From: CBDUBS01 sp965365445
Lineage (GTDB): Bacteria > Bacteroidota > Rhodothermia > Rhodothermales > DASSAV01
DNA: 31,000 bases
Reading direction: 5' to 3'
Assembly (NCBI GenBank): GCA_965365445.1
Contig: CBDUBS010000018.1
Location: 1 to 31,000, forward strand
The notes under the pieces were generated by a model. That model had not been told where the DNA came from. It worked only from the letters and a program-made list of their open reading frames with translations, and searched no databases. Positions 8,456 through 15,962 of this stretch are shown one piece after another. Made by a program: the position numbers and the translations under genes. The first letter of the stretch is position 1; each line of letters opens with the position of its first letter.

Positions 8456-9454
8456 ATGTCGTCAACACCGTTCGACCTGCGTTTCATCCGGTTCGTCTTT
8501 CTGCTCGGCCTGAGCCTGCTACCGGCGCTCGGACAGGGAGGGCAGGCCCAGCCGGGTCCGCTTACCGGCTTCCCGTTTTTGCGTATCGAGCCTTCGGCCC
8601 GTGCGGCGGCGCTCGGCGGCTCTTTTTCTGCGGTATACGGAGAGGACGTAAACGCCCTGTTTTACAACCCGGCGCTGCTCAACGAAACCATGCATGGGGC
8701 GGTGGCGCTTTCGTATCTGAACCATCTGAGCGACGTGAGCGCCGGATTCCTGGCCTACGGGCGGCATATCGAAGGGTTGGGCGCCCTGGGGATAGGCGTC
8801 CGGTATCTCGGCTGGGGCTCGCTTCAGGGGGCCGACGAGGCGGGCCAGGAAACCCGGACGTTCGGGGCGTCGGATGTGGCGCTGACGGTAGGGCTCGGGC
8901 GGGCGTACGGCGACCGGATTCGGTACGGCGTGAACGCTCACATTGTGTATTCGAGCATCGAGTCCTACTCGGCCTCGGCGTTGGCGGCGGATGTGGGCGT
9001 GCTGTATTACCTGGAAGGTCCACAACTGGGTCTGAGCGCTTCCGTGAACACGTTCGGCGCGGTGCTGGATTCGTACGGTGAGACGAAGGACGAACTGCCC
9101 CTGGACGTGCGGATCGGCCTGTCGAAGCGGCTGCGCCATCTGCCGTTGCTCCTGACGATGACGGCATACAACCTGAACGACCCGGGCAGTGCGGCGGGCG
9201 CCTCGGAAGGTGCGAGTCGGGCGCTACAGTTCTTGACGTTCGGCGCCGAGTTCCAGTTCAGCGAAGCGTTCCAGGTACGGCTCGGGTACAACCACCGGCG
9301 GCACGAAGCGCTGAAGGTACGCAACCGACTGGATGTAGCCGGCTTATCGGCAGGCTTCGGATTGAAGATCAGCCGGGTTCGTTTCGATTATGCATTCAAT
9401 ACGTGGTCCTCTTCGGGCGGCCTTCACCAGATAACCGTGGGGACAAAACTCTGA
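8456..9454 (+). CDS. porQ: Type IX secretion system protein PorQ-like (PorV/PorQ beta-barrel family)
   Basis: The product is a predicted outer-membrane beta-barrel of 332 aa. After a signal peptide (hydrophobic core FVFLLGLSLLPALG, residues 13-26) comes the family hallmark: PSARAAALGGSF, then GEDVNALFYNPALL and LSYLNHLSDVSAGFLAYGRH. This pattern matches PorQ, a type IX secretion accessory protein of Bacteroidota, better than PorV, which is longer. The remainder is alternating aromatic/small strands ending in a Leu (GTKL), as in outer-membrane barrels. I prefer the ATG at 8456 because it leads directly into the signal peptide; an in-frame ATG at 8426 would add 10 residues. No other type IX genes are in the window, which is normal because they are scattered in genomes. 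Confidence 0.85.
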   Translation: MSSTPFDLRFIRFVFLLGLSLLPALGQGGQAQPGPLTGFPFLRIEPSARAAALGGSFSAVYGEDVNALFYNPALLNETMHGAVALSYLNHLSDVSAGFLAYGRHIEGLGALGIGVRYLGWGSLQGADEAGQETRTFGASDVALTVGLGRAYGDRIRYGVNAHIVYSSIESYSASALAADVGVLYYLEGPQLGLSASVNTFGAVLDSYGETKDELPLDVRIGLSKRLRHLPLLLTMTAYNLNDPGSAAGASEGASRALQFLTFGAEFQFSEAFQVRLGYNHRRHEALKVRNRLDVAGLSAGFGLKISRVRFDYAFNTWSSSGGLHQITVGTKL

Positions 9455-9491
9455 TGTACATCCATCCTGCTTCCAGCGAGGTATACGCGCC

Positions 9492-9950
9492 ATGAATAAA
9501 GTGCATTTCGCAGCAGCCGTTCTGTTTCTGGCAAGCCTGACCGCCGCGACGACCGGCTGCGGGCCTGCCGACCCGCTTACCGCGGAGAGCGAGTTTCCGG
9601 TAGACGGGCGGACCGTTAAGGTATCGGTTCGCGAGGGAGAGCAGGCGGCGGTCGAGGGGTTCCCGGTAACGCTGCGCTTCGTGCGGGTCGTGCAGGATAG
9701 CCGCTGCCCGAAGAATGCAACGTGTGTATGGATCGGTGAGGGAACGGTCGCAGTGGAGCTCGTATCCGGAAGCCGGAAAGAGTCGGCCGAACTCAAGATA
9801 TCGGGTGCGGCAGGCCGGGAGGACGAAGCGGCCGCTCAACCGGTAGTCCTGCTCGGCTACCGTCTGGCGCTGCTGGAGCTTCAGCCCTATCCCGAAACGC
9901 CCCCCGCCCCGGCTTCCCGGGCAACGGCCGTAATCCGTATCGAACGGTAG
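9492..9950 (+). CDS. Hypothetical exported (lipo)protein with paired-cysteine DSRCP/C-W motif
   Basis: This is a 152-aa exported protein. A hydrophobic N-terminus (residues 5-19) leads to TTGC, with Cys23 a possible lipidation site; the residue at -3 is Thr rather than Leu, so the lipobox is non-standard. The core has FVRVVQDSRCPKNATCVWIGEG, in which Cys72 and Cys78 could form a disulfide. That pattern (V-x-D-S-R-C-P-x5-C-x-W-x-G) recurs in small secreted proteins of Bacteroidota of unknown function. The tail is predicted beta-rich and ends in VIRIER. It starts 37 bp after porQ on the same strand, so the two are likely one operon. Whether it has anything to do with type IX secretion is not shown. 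Confidence 0.72.
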   Translation: MNKVHFAAAVLFLASLTAATTGCGPADPLTAESEFPVDGRTVKVSVREGEQAAVEGFPVTLRFVRVVQDSRCPKNATCVWIGEGTVAVELVSGSRKESAELKISGAAGREDEAAAQPVVLLGYRLALLELQPYPETPPAPASRATAVIRIER

Positions 9951-9962
9951 GGAGAAGGCGCT

Positions 9963-10913
9963 TCATCCCTCCAGTTCCTTCAGATCATCCGGGTGGCTGT
10001 TCAGCAAACCCTGCCGGCGGAAATAAATCATCGTGGTATCGATCGTGCCGTGACGCATGCGCTGCTTCACTTCCTCGATGCTCATGCCGTCGTTGAGCCA
10101 GATGAGCGCGGCGGTGTGGGAGAGGCTGTGCGGACTGACGCCCCGGCGGGTAATCCCCGCTTCCTTCAGGATAGAGGCGATGCGGCTGCGCACCGACCGG
10201 GTGTTCAGGCGCTGCCCTTCCGAGCGGTGACCGTGGGATAGAAACAGCGGGTCGCCGGCGCGAATACGCCCGCGCGTATCCAGATACGTGCGAAGCTTTT
10301 CTACGACCGGCGCGTCGATGGGCGCCTGCTGGTCTTTGGCCGTACGTCCCTTACCCTGCACCCGTAGGAACCATCCGAGCAGCGTCTGTTCCAGATCGCG
10401 GACATTCGCCCGGGTTAGCTCGATCTCGGAAAGTCCGGCGTAGAGCATCAGGTAAATAATGGCCTGGTCCCGCTTCTCGATCTGGGTCGATGCGGGCAGC
10501 CCCTTGAGCAACTGCTCCACTTCTACGAGGGTCAGCACGCTGCGCGAATGACCCGCCGGCCGCCGGTTGCCTTTTACGGCCACGGCGGGGTTCTCGGAGA
10601 GCGCGCCGATATCGACCAGATACTGGCAGAAGCGCCGCAGCGCGGTCAGATAGGTGGATACCGACACCTGATGCAAACCGCGACTTTCACTCAGGTAAGC
10701 CTTATACGCTTCCACATCTTTCGAGGTAAAGAAGAAGCGTGCCTTCTGCCGAACGAACCATCGTTCAAACTCGTTGAGGGAGCGACGGTACGTACCGGCG
10801 GTCTCAGGACTTTTGTTCTTGAGGTATTCGCGGACGAAATCCTCGATACGTTTATGCAACTCCGCTACGGTCAGGCGCAGCGCCACGTCCTGGGAGGAGA
10901 TAGGATTATCCAT
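9963..10913 (-). CDS. Tyrosine-recombinase-fold protein lacking both catalytic arginines
   Basis: From the ATG at 10913 (MDNPISS) the protein is 316 aa. It has an N-terminal SAM-like core-binding domain (about 13-105) and a C-terminal tyrosine-recombinase catalytic domain (about 125-305), the XerC/D layout. Of the six catalytic positions, Lys188 (VQGKG), His262 (PHSLSH), His289 (MRHG) and Tyr297 (TTMIY) are kept. Arg I, normally in GLR, is Ser162 (AGLSEIEL), and Arg II, normally in HxLRH, is Ser265 (HSLSH). Both are TCC codons, at least two base changes from any CGN codon, so sequencing error is unlikely. Cleavage activity is therefore doubtful; it may bind DNA or regulate, or be a decaying integrase. 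The gene is intact, with codon use like its neighbours and no att-like repeats seen. It converges on the lipoprotein gene with a 12-bp gap. A longer start at 10985 is open. Confidence 0.85.
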   Translation of the reverse strand: MDNPISSQDVALRLTVAELHKRIEDFVREYLKNKSPETAGTYRRSLNEFERWFVRQKARFFFTSKDVEAYKAYLSESRGLHQVSVSTYLTALRRFCQYLVDIGALSENPAVAVKGNRRPAGHSRSVLTLVEVEQLLKGLPASTQIEKRDQAIIYLMLYAGLSEIELTRANVRDLEQTLLGWFLRVQGKGRTAKDQQAPIDAPVVEKLRTYLDTRGRIRAGDPLFLSHGHRSEGQRLNTRSVRSRIASILKEAGITRRGVSPHSLSHTAALIWLNDGMSIEEVKQRMRHGTIDTTMIYFRRQGLLNSHPDDLKELEG

Positions 10914-10969
10914 AACGGCTGCCCGGCTACGATGAAAAACAGGCCCCTGATTGCCCTGGGAATATCGAC

Positions 10970-10998
10970 AATCAAGGACCTGCAAACCGAAATGTCAA
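10970..10998 (-). promoter_or_regulatory. Possible sigma70-type promoter for the recombinase-like gene
   Basis: On the minus strand TTGACA (10998-10993) is followed after 17 nt by TTGATT (10975-10970). The -35 is perfect but the -10 matches TATAAT at only three positions. It lies 57 bp before the chosen start. A perfect 12-bp palindrome, CGGAATATTCCG (11002-11013), abuts its upstream side. Confidence 0.3.
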
Positions 10999-11032
10999 TA
11001 ACGGAATATTCCGGACTCGATATAGCGGCGGG

Positions 11033-12718
11033 CTACAGATCGGTATCGGGGTCGATGGATTCAAGGGCCCCGACGAACTTCTGAAGGAAAGAGGCCCCCA
11101 TGGCGCCGTCGATGATGCGGTGGTCGTAGGAGAGCGAGACGTACATCATGTGACGGACCACGATGAGATCGCCCAGGCGGGGATCTTCGATGACGACCGG
11201 GCGCTTTTTAATGGCGCCGGTAGCAAGAATAGCCACCTGGGGCTGGTTGATGATGGGCGTACCCATGATGGAGCCCAGAGAGCCGATATTGGTAATGGTG
11301 AAAGTGCCGCCCTGAAGCTCGTCCGGCTGGAGCTGTTTGGCGCGGGCCCGCATCGCCAGGTCGTAGGCGGACCGTGCAAGCCCGACGAGGTTCTTTTCCC
11401 CGGCCCGGCGGATGACCGGGGCCAGCAATCCGGTGCGGCCGATGGCTACGGCAATGCCTATGTGGATATCCTTGCGAACGATGATCCGCTTCTCCTCGAC
11501 GGACGCATTCAGGAGGGGATGGTCGTGGAGTGCTTCAACGGCGGCCCGAACGAAGAACGGGGTATACGTGAGGGGAACGCCTTCACGGGCCTGAAACACT
11601 TCCCTGTTGCGCTCACGAACGCGGACGAGGTTGGTTACATCGACCTCCGCAAAGGAAGTAACGTGGGCCGACGTGGATTTCGAGCGGACCATGTGCTCGG
11701 CAATGATCTGCCGCATCCGGTCCATCTCGATGATTTCTACGCGGCCCTCCGAGTCGGTCTCGGCAGGAGAAACTTCCGGGGCCGGACGTTTCGGCCGGGC
11801 GGGCTGCCCGGCAGGGGCGCGGCCGCTCTTGCGTCGTTCGATATAGCCCAGCAAATCGGCCTTCGTGATGCGTCCGTCGCGCCCGGTACCCTGAAGGGTT
11901 TCCAATTCCCCGGCGGAGATGTTTTCCTTTTCGGCAATGGCACGGACGAGCGGGGAAAAAAACCGACCGCCTTCGTCCATACGGGAGACGGGTTCTGCAT
12001 CCCCGTCATGCGGAACGGAAGGCCCGGGAACTTCGGTCTGCTCAGGAACGGCCCGGGAGGCCGGAGCGGGCTTGGACGGAGCAGCAACCACCGTGGCCGG
12101 CGCCTCGGAAGCAATGACGGCTATCACGGCGCCAACCTCTACGGTATCTCCTTCTTCGGCAAGCACGCGCAGGAGCACACCGGAAACGGGAGACGGCACC
12201 TCGGTATCGACCTTGTCGGTAGCGACTTCCACGAGGGGCTCGTCCATCTCGACGCGATCTCCGGGTTTTTTCTGCCAGTGAAGGATAGTGCCCTCTACGA
12301 TGCTCTCCCCCATTTTGGGCATGAGCACGTCGGTTTGAGCGGCGGGCTCCGCGGGAGCCGCCGACACATCCGCGCCTTCGGAGCCTTCCTCCGCCGGTGT
12401 TTCGTCGGAGGACGGTTCGGGCGATCCGCCTTCCGGCGCCTCCTCGTCGGGAGGCGGCGGCTGCTCCACGGCGTCAACCTCCGTTTCGATCACCGCAAGC
12501 AGGGTCCCCACTTCCACCGTCTCCCCTTCTGGAACCAGGATTTCCGCCAGCACACCCGATGCGATAGACGGAATTTCGGTATCGACCTTGTCCGTGCCGA
12601 TTTCTAGCAGGGTTTCATCCGTCTCGACGGAGTCGCCCGGCTTTTTCATCCAGGCGATGACGGTTCCTTCAGTAATGCTCTCGCCCATTTTGGGCATCGT
12701 GATTTCAACCCTGGCCAT
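11033..12718 (-). CDS. 2-oxoacid dehydrogenase complex E2 (dihydrolipoamide acyltransferase) with two lipoyl domains
   Basis: The E2 core enzyme transfers an acyl group from lipoate to CoA in a pyruvate, 2-oxoglutarate or branched-chain complex. The 561-aa product has lipoyl domain 1 (residues 2-78, lipoyl-lysine Lys44 in GTDKVDTE), an acidic Pro/Glu linker, lipoyl domain 2 (130-202, Lys169 in ATDKVDTE), a Pro/Ala linker, a peripheral subunit-binding domain (about 253-294, with GRDGRITKADLL) and the catalytic domain. The latter ends in YDHRIIDGA, with catalytic His533 and Asp537. I chose the ATG at 12718 because it gives MARVEITMPKMGES, the normal lipoyl N-terminus; the open frame to 12991 runs back through the hppA terminator. 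E1 and E3 genes are not adjacent, so the substrate (odhB/sucB, pdhC or bkdB type) stays open. Confidence 0.92.
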   Translation of the reverse strand: MARVEITMPKMGESITEGTVIAWMKKPGDSVETDETLLEIGTDKVDTEIPSIASGVLAEILVPEGETVEVGTLLAVIETEVDAVEQPPPPDEEAPEGGSPEPSSDETPAEEGSEGADVSAAPAEPAAQTDVLMPKMGESIVEGTILHWQKKPGDRVEMDEPLVEVATDKVDTEVPSPVSGVLLRVLAEEGDTVEVGAVIAVIASEAPATVVAAPSKPAPASRAVPEQTEVPGPSVPHDGDAEPVSRMDEGGRFFSPLVRAIAEKENISAGELETLQGTGRDGRITKADLLGYIERRKSGRAPAGQPARPKRPAPEVSPAETDSEGRVEIIEMDRMRQIIAEHMVRSKSTSAHVTSFAEVDVTNLVRVRERNREVFQAREGVPLTYTPFFVRAAVEALHDHPLLNASVEEKRIIVRKDIHIGIAVAIGRTGLLAPVIRRAGEKNLVGLARSAYDLAMRARAKQLQPDELQGGTFTITNIGSLGSIMGTPIINQPQVAILATGAIKKRPVVIEDPRLGDLIVVRHMMYVSLSYDHRIIDGAMGASFLQKFVGALESIDPDTDL

Positions 12719-12888
12719 AATCGGTATGAAGATAAGCGAAGCGGTTGTCGGTCCGGAAAGAGGCCGGGCGCGCAACAGGCGAACCGCACCCGGAACCGGC
12801 CTCAATATACGTATCCATCGGCGTATTGATGACGGCGGGCATACGGGCCATGTTGTAACTCTGTAACGCGGATAACGGCCTGTCCGAC
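12719..12888. other. Spacer between the hppA terminator and the E2 gene
   Basis: About 170 bp separate the hppA terminator from the E2 start, and the E2 promoter should be here. An AT-rich patch around 12812-12825 (minus strand GATACGTATATTGAGG) is the best candidate, without a recognisable -35. A 48-codon minus-strand frame (12705-12851) overlaps the E2 start, but I find nothing that supports it as a gene. Confidence 0.35.
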
Positions 12889-12924
12889 AAAAAAGCGCCC
12901 GGCGTCCTTCCGAACACCGGGCGC
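12889..12924 (-). terminator. Intrinsic terminator downstream of hppA
   Basis: On the minus strand GCGCCCGG (12924-12917) pairs perfectly with CCGGGCGC (12902-12895) over a 14-nt loop and is followed by TTTTTT (12894-12889). It lies 26 bp beyond the hppA stop and is the clearest Rho-independent terminator in the window. Confidence 0.92.
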
Positions 12925-12950
12925 CTACCCGCCGAAGCACACCGGACTGC

Positions 12951-15047
12951 TCAGACGAGCAGCGGAGCGATGACGAGGGCCACGACGGCAATGAGCTTGA
13001 TGAGAATGTTGAGGCTCGGGCCGCTGGTATCCTTCAGCGGATCGCCGACGGTATCGCCTACCACGGCCGCCTTGTGCGTATCGCTGCCCTTGCCGTAGGA
13101 GATGCCGTCAATGACGAGCGTAGACTCGATCCGCTTCTTCGCATTGTCGAAAGCGCCGCCTGCATTCGACTGGAAGATGGCCATAAGGACACCCGATACG
13201 GTAACACCCGCAAGCAGGCCGCCGAGCATATTCTTGTCGATGAAGCCGATCACGACGGGTACGGCCACCGCCAGCACGCCCGGGATGATCATCTCCCGGA
13301 TGGCGGCTTTCGTGGATATGGACACACATCGGGCGTAATCGGCTTTGGCCTTCCCTTCACGGAGACCCTTGATCTCCCGGAACTGGCGACCCACCTCCGT
13401 AATCATGTCCGAGGCAGCGCGGCCGACTGCTCCCATAGCCATGGCGCTGAACACGTAGGGCAACATAGCCCCCAGGAGCAGCCCGGCCAGGATGGTCGGG
13501 TTGGAGACATCGATGGTCGGAATATCGGCCTGCTGCATGAACGCGGCGAACAGGGCGAGCGCCGTAAGCGCGGCCGAACCAATGGCGAATCCTTTACCAA
13601 TGGCGGCGGTGGTGTTGCCTACCGCGTCGAGCGTATCGGTGCGCTGGCGGACTTCCGGGGGCAGTTCCGCCATTTCGGCGATACCGCCCGCATTGTCGGA
13701 GATCGGGCCGTATGCATCCACGGCGAGCTGTACGCCGAGAACGGAAAGCATCCCGACGGCGGCTATGGCGATGCCGTAGAGTCCTGCAAAGTGGAACGCC
13801 CCGATAATGGCGAGCGCCAGCACGACCGTAGGCAGACCGGTGGAATACATCCCCAGACCCAGCCCGGCAATGATGTTGGTGGCGGCTCCCGTAACGCTTT
13901 GCCGGGCAATGCCAAGCACAGGGCGGTTGTGCGTGGAGGTATAGTACTCGGTGATGAGCCCGATGGCAACCCCGGATACAAGCCCGATGAGCACGGCCCA
14001 GTATACCCCGAGCGCCGTATAATCCGCGAAAAACGTGATGCTGCTCGTGGTGGACCAGCTTCCGGGAAGAATCCACACGATGATGAAGTACGAAAGCACC
14101 GCCATGAGGATCGAAGCGCCGAACTCGCCCATGTTGAGCGCTTTCTGAGGATTCCCGCCCTCCTTCACCCGAACGAAAAGAGAGCCCAGAATAGAAACGA
14201 GAATACCGACGGCGGCAATGGCCATAGGCAGGATGACTCCGGAAAGCTCGTTGACCCCCATAGCGCGGAAGTCGTCGATGAAGGCGACGCCGAGGACCAT
14301 AGTGCCGACGATGGAGCCGACGTAGCTCTCGAACAGGTCGGCACCCATGCCGGCTACGTCGCCTACGTTGTCGCCTACGTTATCGGCAATGGTGGCCGGG
14401 TTACGGGGGTCATCCTCCGGGATGCCTTCGTACACCTTGCCGGCGAGGTCTGCCCCGACGTCGGCGGCTTTGGTGTAGATGCCGCCCCCGACGCGGGCAA
14501 AAAGCGCGATGGAAGAAGCGCCGAGCGAGAAGCCGGAAATCACGTTGATGGCGCGCGTGATATCCCATCCCATACCGTCGGAGTAGACTACAAAGAGCAG
14601 ACTCAGACCGAGCAGGCCGAGACCGACCACGCTCAGGCCCATGACGAGGCCGCCCGAAAACGCCACGTTGAGCGCCGGAGCAAGGCCCGTTCGGGCCGCA
14701 TTGGTGGTTCTGACGTTCGCGCGGGTGGCAACGGTCATCCCGATGAACCCGGCGGTGGCGGAGCATAACGCTCCGACGGCAAACGAAACCGCTACCAACC
14801 AGGATGAGGAAGCGTTGCCTGCGTTGGCAAAGGCCAGTAACACCGCCACGACGGCCACGAAGATACCCAGCACACGGTATTCACTTTTCAGGAACGCCCG
14901 TGCGCCGAGGGAGATGGCCGAGGCGATTTCCACCATGTGCGGTGTACCCGGATCTTGCTTGGAGATCCACCGGGCGCGCGTGAATGCGTATCCCAGAGCA
15001 ATCAGTCCGGATATGGGCACGAGATAAATGATTAAACTGGTATCCAT
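12951..15047 (-). CDS. hppA: Membrane-bound ion-pumping pyrophosphatase (K+-dependent type)
   Basis: This 698-aa integral membrane protein, with about 16 helices expected, couples pyrophosphate hydrolysis to export of H+ or Na+. The pyrophosphate and Mg site motifs are intact: DVGADLAGKVYEGIPEDD (from residue 196) and DNVGDNVGDVAGMGADLFESY (222-241). The sequence GNTTAAIGKG (477-486) has Ala481 where K+-independent enzymes have Lys, so K+-dependence is expected. Glu240 in LFESY fits Na+- or H+-pumping K+-dependent subfamilies, and I cannot decide between them. A good Shine-Dalgarno, AGGAGG, precedes the ATG by 12 nt. The gene ends at a strong terminator and has a 259-bp upstream gap, so it is probably a single-gene transcript. 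Such enzymes save ATP by using pyrophosphate made in biosynthesis. Confidence 0.97.
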   Translation of the reverse strand: MDTSLIIYLVPISGLIALGYAFTRARWISKQDPGTPHMVEIASAISLGARAFLKSEYRVLGIFVAVVAVLLAFANAGNASSSWLVAVSFAVGALCSATAGFIGMTVATRANVRTTNAARTGLAPALNVAFSGGLVMGLSVVGLGLLGLSLLFVVYSDGMGWDITRAINVISGFSLGASSIALFARVGGGIYTKAADVGADLAGKVYEGIPEDDPRNPATIADNVGDNVGDVAGMGADLFESYVGSIVGTMVLGVAFIDDFRAMGVNELSGVILPMAIAAVGILVSILGSLFVRVKEGGNPQKALNMGEFGASILMAVLSYFIIVWILPGSWSTTSSITFFADYTALGVYWAVLIGLVSGVAIGLITEYYTSTHNRPVLGIARQSVTGAATNIIAGLGLGMYSTGLPTVVLALAIIGAFHFAGLYGIAIAAVGMLSVLGVQLAVDAYGPISDNAGGIAEMAELPPEVRQRTDTLDAVGNTTAAIGKGFAIGSAALTALALFAAFMQQADIPTIDVSNPTILAGLLLGAMLPYVFSAMAMGAVGRAASDMITEVGRQFREIKGLREGKAKADYARCVSISTKAAIREMIIPGVLAVAVPVVIGFIDKNMLGGLLAGVTVSGVLMAIFQSNAGGAFDNAKKRIESTLVIDGISYGKGSDTHKAAVVGDTVGDPLKDTSGPSLNILIKLIAVVALVIAPLLV

Positions 15048-15147
15048 GGAGCAGGTAGTCCTCCTGTTACGTTGGGTGATTTCGTTCGGATGAACGCCTC
15101 CGGTAGTCGGAATGCCATACGCCCCGGGGCCGTCCCGAATACGGACC

Positions 15148-15155
15148 CAAAGGTA
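15148..15155 (-). promoter_or_regulatory. Possible Bacteroidota-type -7 element upstream of hppA
   Basis: The minus strand reads TACCTTTG, an exact match to the TAnnTTTG -7 consensus known from Bacteroidota primary promoters, 100 bp before the hppA start. I see no matching TTG at the -33 distance, so the call is weak. Confidence 0.3.
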
Positions 15156-15190
15156 CCGAAGCCGGGTGAAGATATTTACCAGAAATACGT

Positions 15191-15226
15191 GCGAAATAAG
15201 CCTTAACGGATTATTCGCCTTTTTTT
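15191..15226 (+). terminator. Plus-strand terminator-like hairpin in the pth-hppA gap
   Basis: On the plus strand GCGAAATAA (15191-15199) pairs with TTATTCGC (15211-15218) with a single bulged A, and CTTTTTTT follows directly. The adjacent genes hppA and pth are both on the minus strand, so no annotated transcript would use it in this direction. On the minus strand the same hairpin could weakly end the pth transcript but has no T-run. Confidence 0.5.
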
Positions 15227-15306
15227 ATGATCCTTTCGGGTCCACCTCGACGACGGCGCATCCCAACTACCGCAATCGGACCCGTCTCGAAAGGCTCAGG
15301 CCCCAA

Positions 15307-15879
15307 TCAGCCGTTGTACCTGTTCATGGCGGTAACGACCCCCTCTCGAATAAACGTGAGGGCGGCATCGCGGGCGCGCACAACGGCTTCTTCTACCAGC
15401 GGTTGTTCCTCACGGGAAAAACGGGACAGGACGAAATCCGCCTGTTTGCCGCGGTAATAATTATTTCCTATCCCGATTCGCAAACGGGGAAAATCGTTCG
15501 AGCCCAGCGAATCGATGATGTCCTGAACGCCGTTGTGGCCTCCGGCGCTGCCCTGAGGCCGGATGCGAATGACCCCCGGAGCCAGGTTGAGGTCGTCGGT
15601 AACGACCAGCACGTTGGGCAGGTCGATGTTGTAATACCGGATGAGTTGCTGGACGGCCTGGCCGCTCCGGTTCATAAAGGTCAGCGGCTTCGCCAGACCA
15701 ACGGACCGCCCATCGAGGCGGCCCCAGGCAAGCAGGGCATTACCCCGCCCTCCTTTCAGCGTGACGTTCAAATCCCCGGCCAGCTGGTCCACGACGGCAA
15801 AACCAATGTTGTGACGGGTATGTTCGTACGTGGGGCCGGGGTTTCCGAGGCCCACGATGAGGCGTCGGGGTTCGGGCAT
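15307..15879 (-). CDS. pth: Peptidyl-tRNA hydrolase
   Basis: Pth cleaves the ester bond of peptidyl-tRNAs that drop off ribosomes, recycling tRNA in the cytoplasm. The 190-aa product has GLGNPG (10-15), the catalytic histidine in TRHNIGF (His23, equivalent to E. coli His20), PLTFMNRSG, the DDLNLAPG loop with the catalytic aspartate, and GGHNG. Length is normal. The start at 15879 gives MPEPRRLIVGLGNPG. It follows rplY on the same strand, a pairing common in bacteria, but a terminator lies 21-58 bp upstream of its start, so its expression depends on read-through or its own promoter. Confidence 0.97.
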   Translation of the reverse strand: MPEPRRLIVGLGNPGPTYEHTRHNIGFAVVDQLAGDLNVTLKGGRGNALLAWGRLDGRSVGLAKPLTFMNRSGQAVQQLIRYYNIDLPNVLVVTDDLNLAPGVIRIRPQGSAGGHNGVQDIIDSLGSNDFPRLRIGIGNNYYRGKQADFVLSRFSREEQPLVEEAVVRARDAALTFIREGVVTAMNRYNG

Positions 15880-15900
15880 AAGGCGGAGTGGATCGAAACG

Positions 15901-15937
15901 AAAAACAGGGGGGCCGGTTCTCGACGGCTCCCCCTGT
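15901..15937 (-). terminator. Intrinsic terminator between rplY and pth
   Basis: On the minus strand ACAGGGGG (15937-15930) pairs with CCCCCTGT (15912-15905), with an inner GCCG/CGGC extension, and is followed by TTTT (15904-15901). It is 26 bp past the rplY stop and 21 bp before the pth start, and may serve as a partial terminator that lowers pth expression relative to rplY. Confidence 0.75.
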
Positions 15938-15962
15938 CTTCACCGTTATGGATAAACTACGG

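Noticed and set aside
8233..9081. Plus-strand frame of 282 codons overlapping porQ
   Set aside because: Most of it lies in another frame of porQ and is Arg/Gly/Pro-rich; the part before porQ shows no recognisable domain.
9963..10913. Annotation as a functional XerC/XerD or phage integrase
   Set aside because: Both catalytic arginines are replaced, and I see no att repeats, tRNA target or phage genes nearby, so an active integrase or mobile element is not supported.
12705..12917. Small minus-strand frame between hppA and the E2 gene
   Set aside because: Its first start lies inside the hppA terminator stem and its end overlaps the E2 start. No conservation or ribosome site supports it.
13074..14768. 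Plus-strand open frame of 564 codons
   Set aside because: It is antisense to hppA and reads as a His/Arg/Gly/Asp-rich low-complexity product, typical of the reverse strand of a membrane-protein gene.
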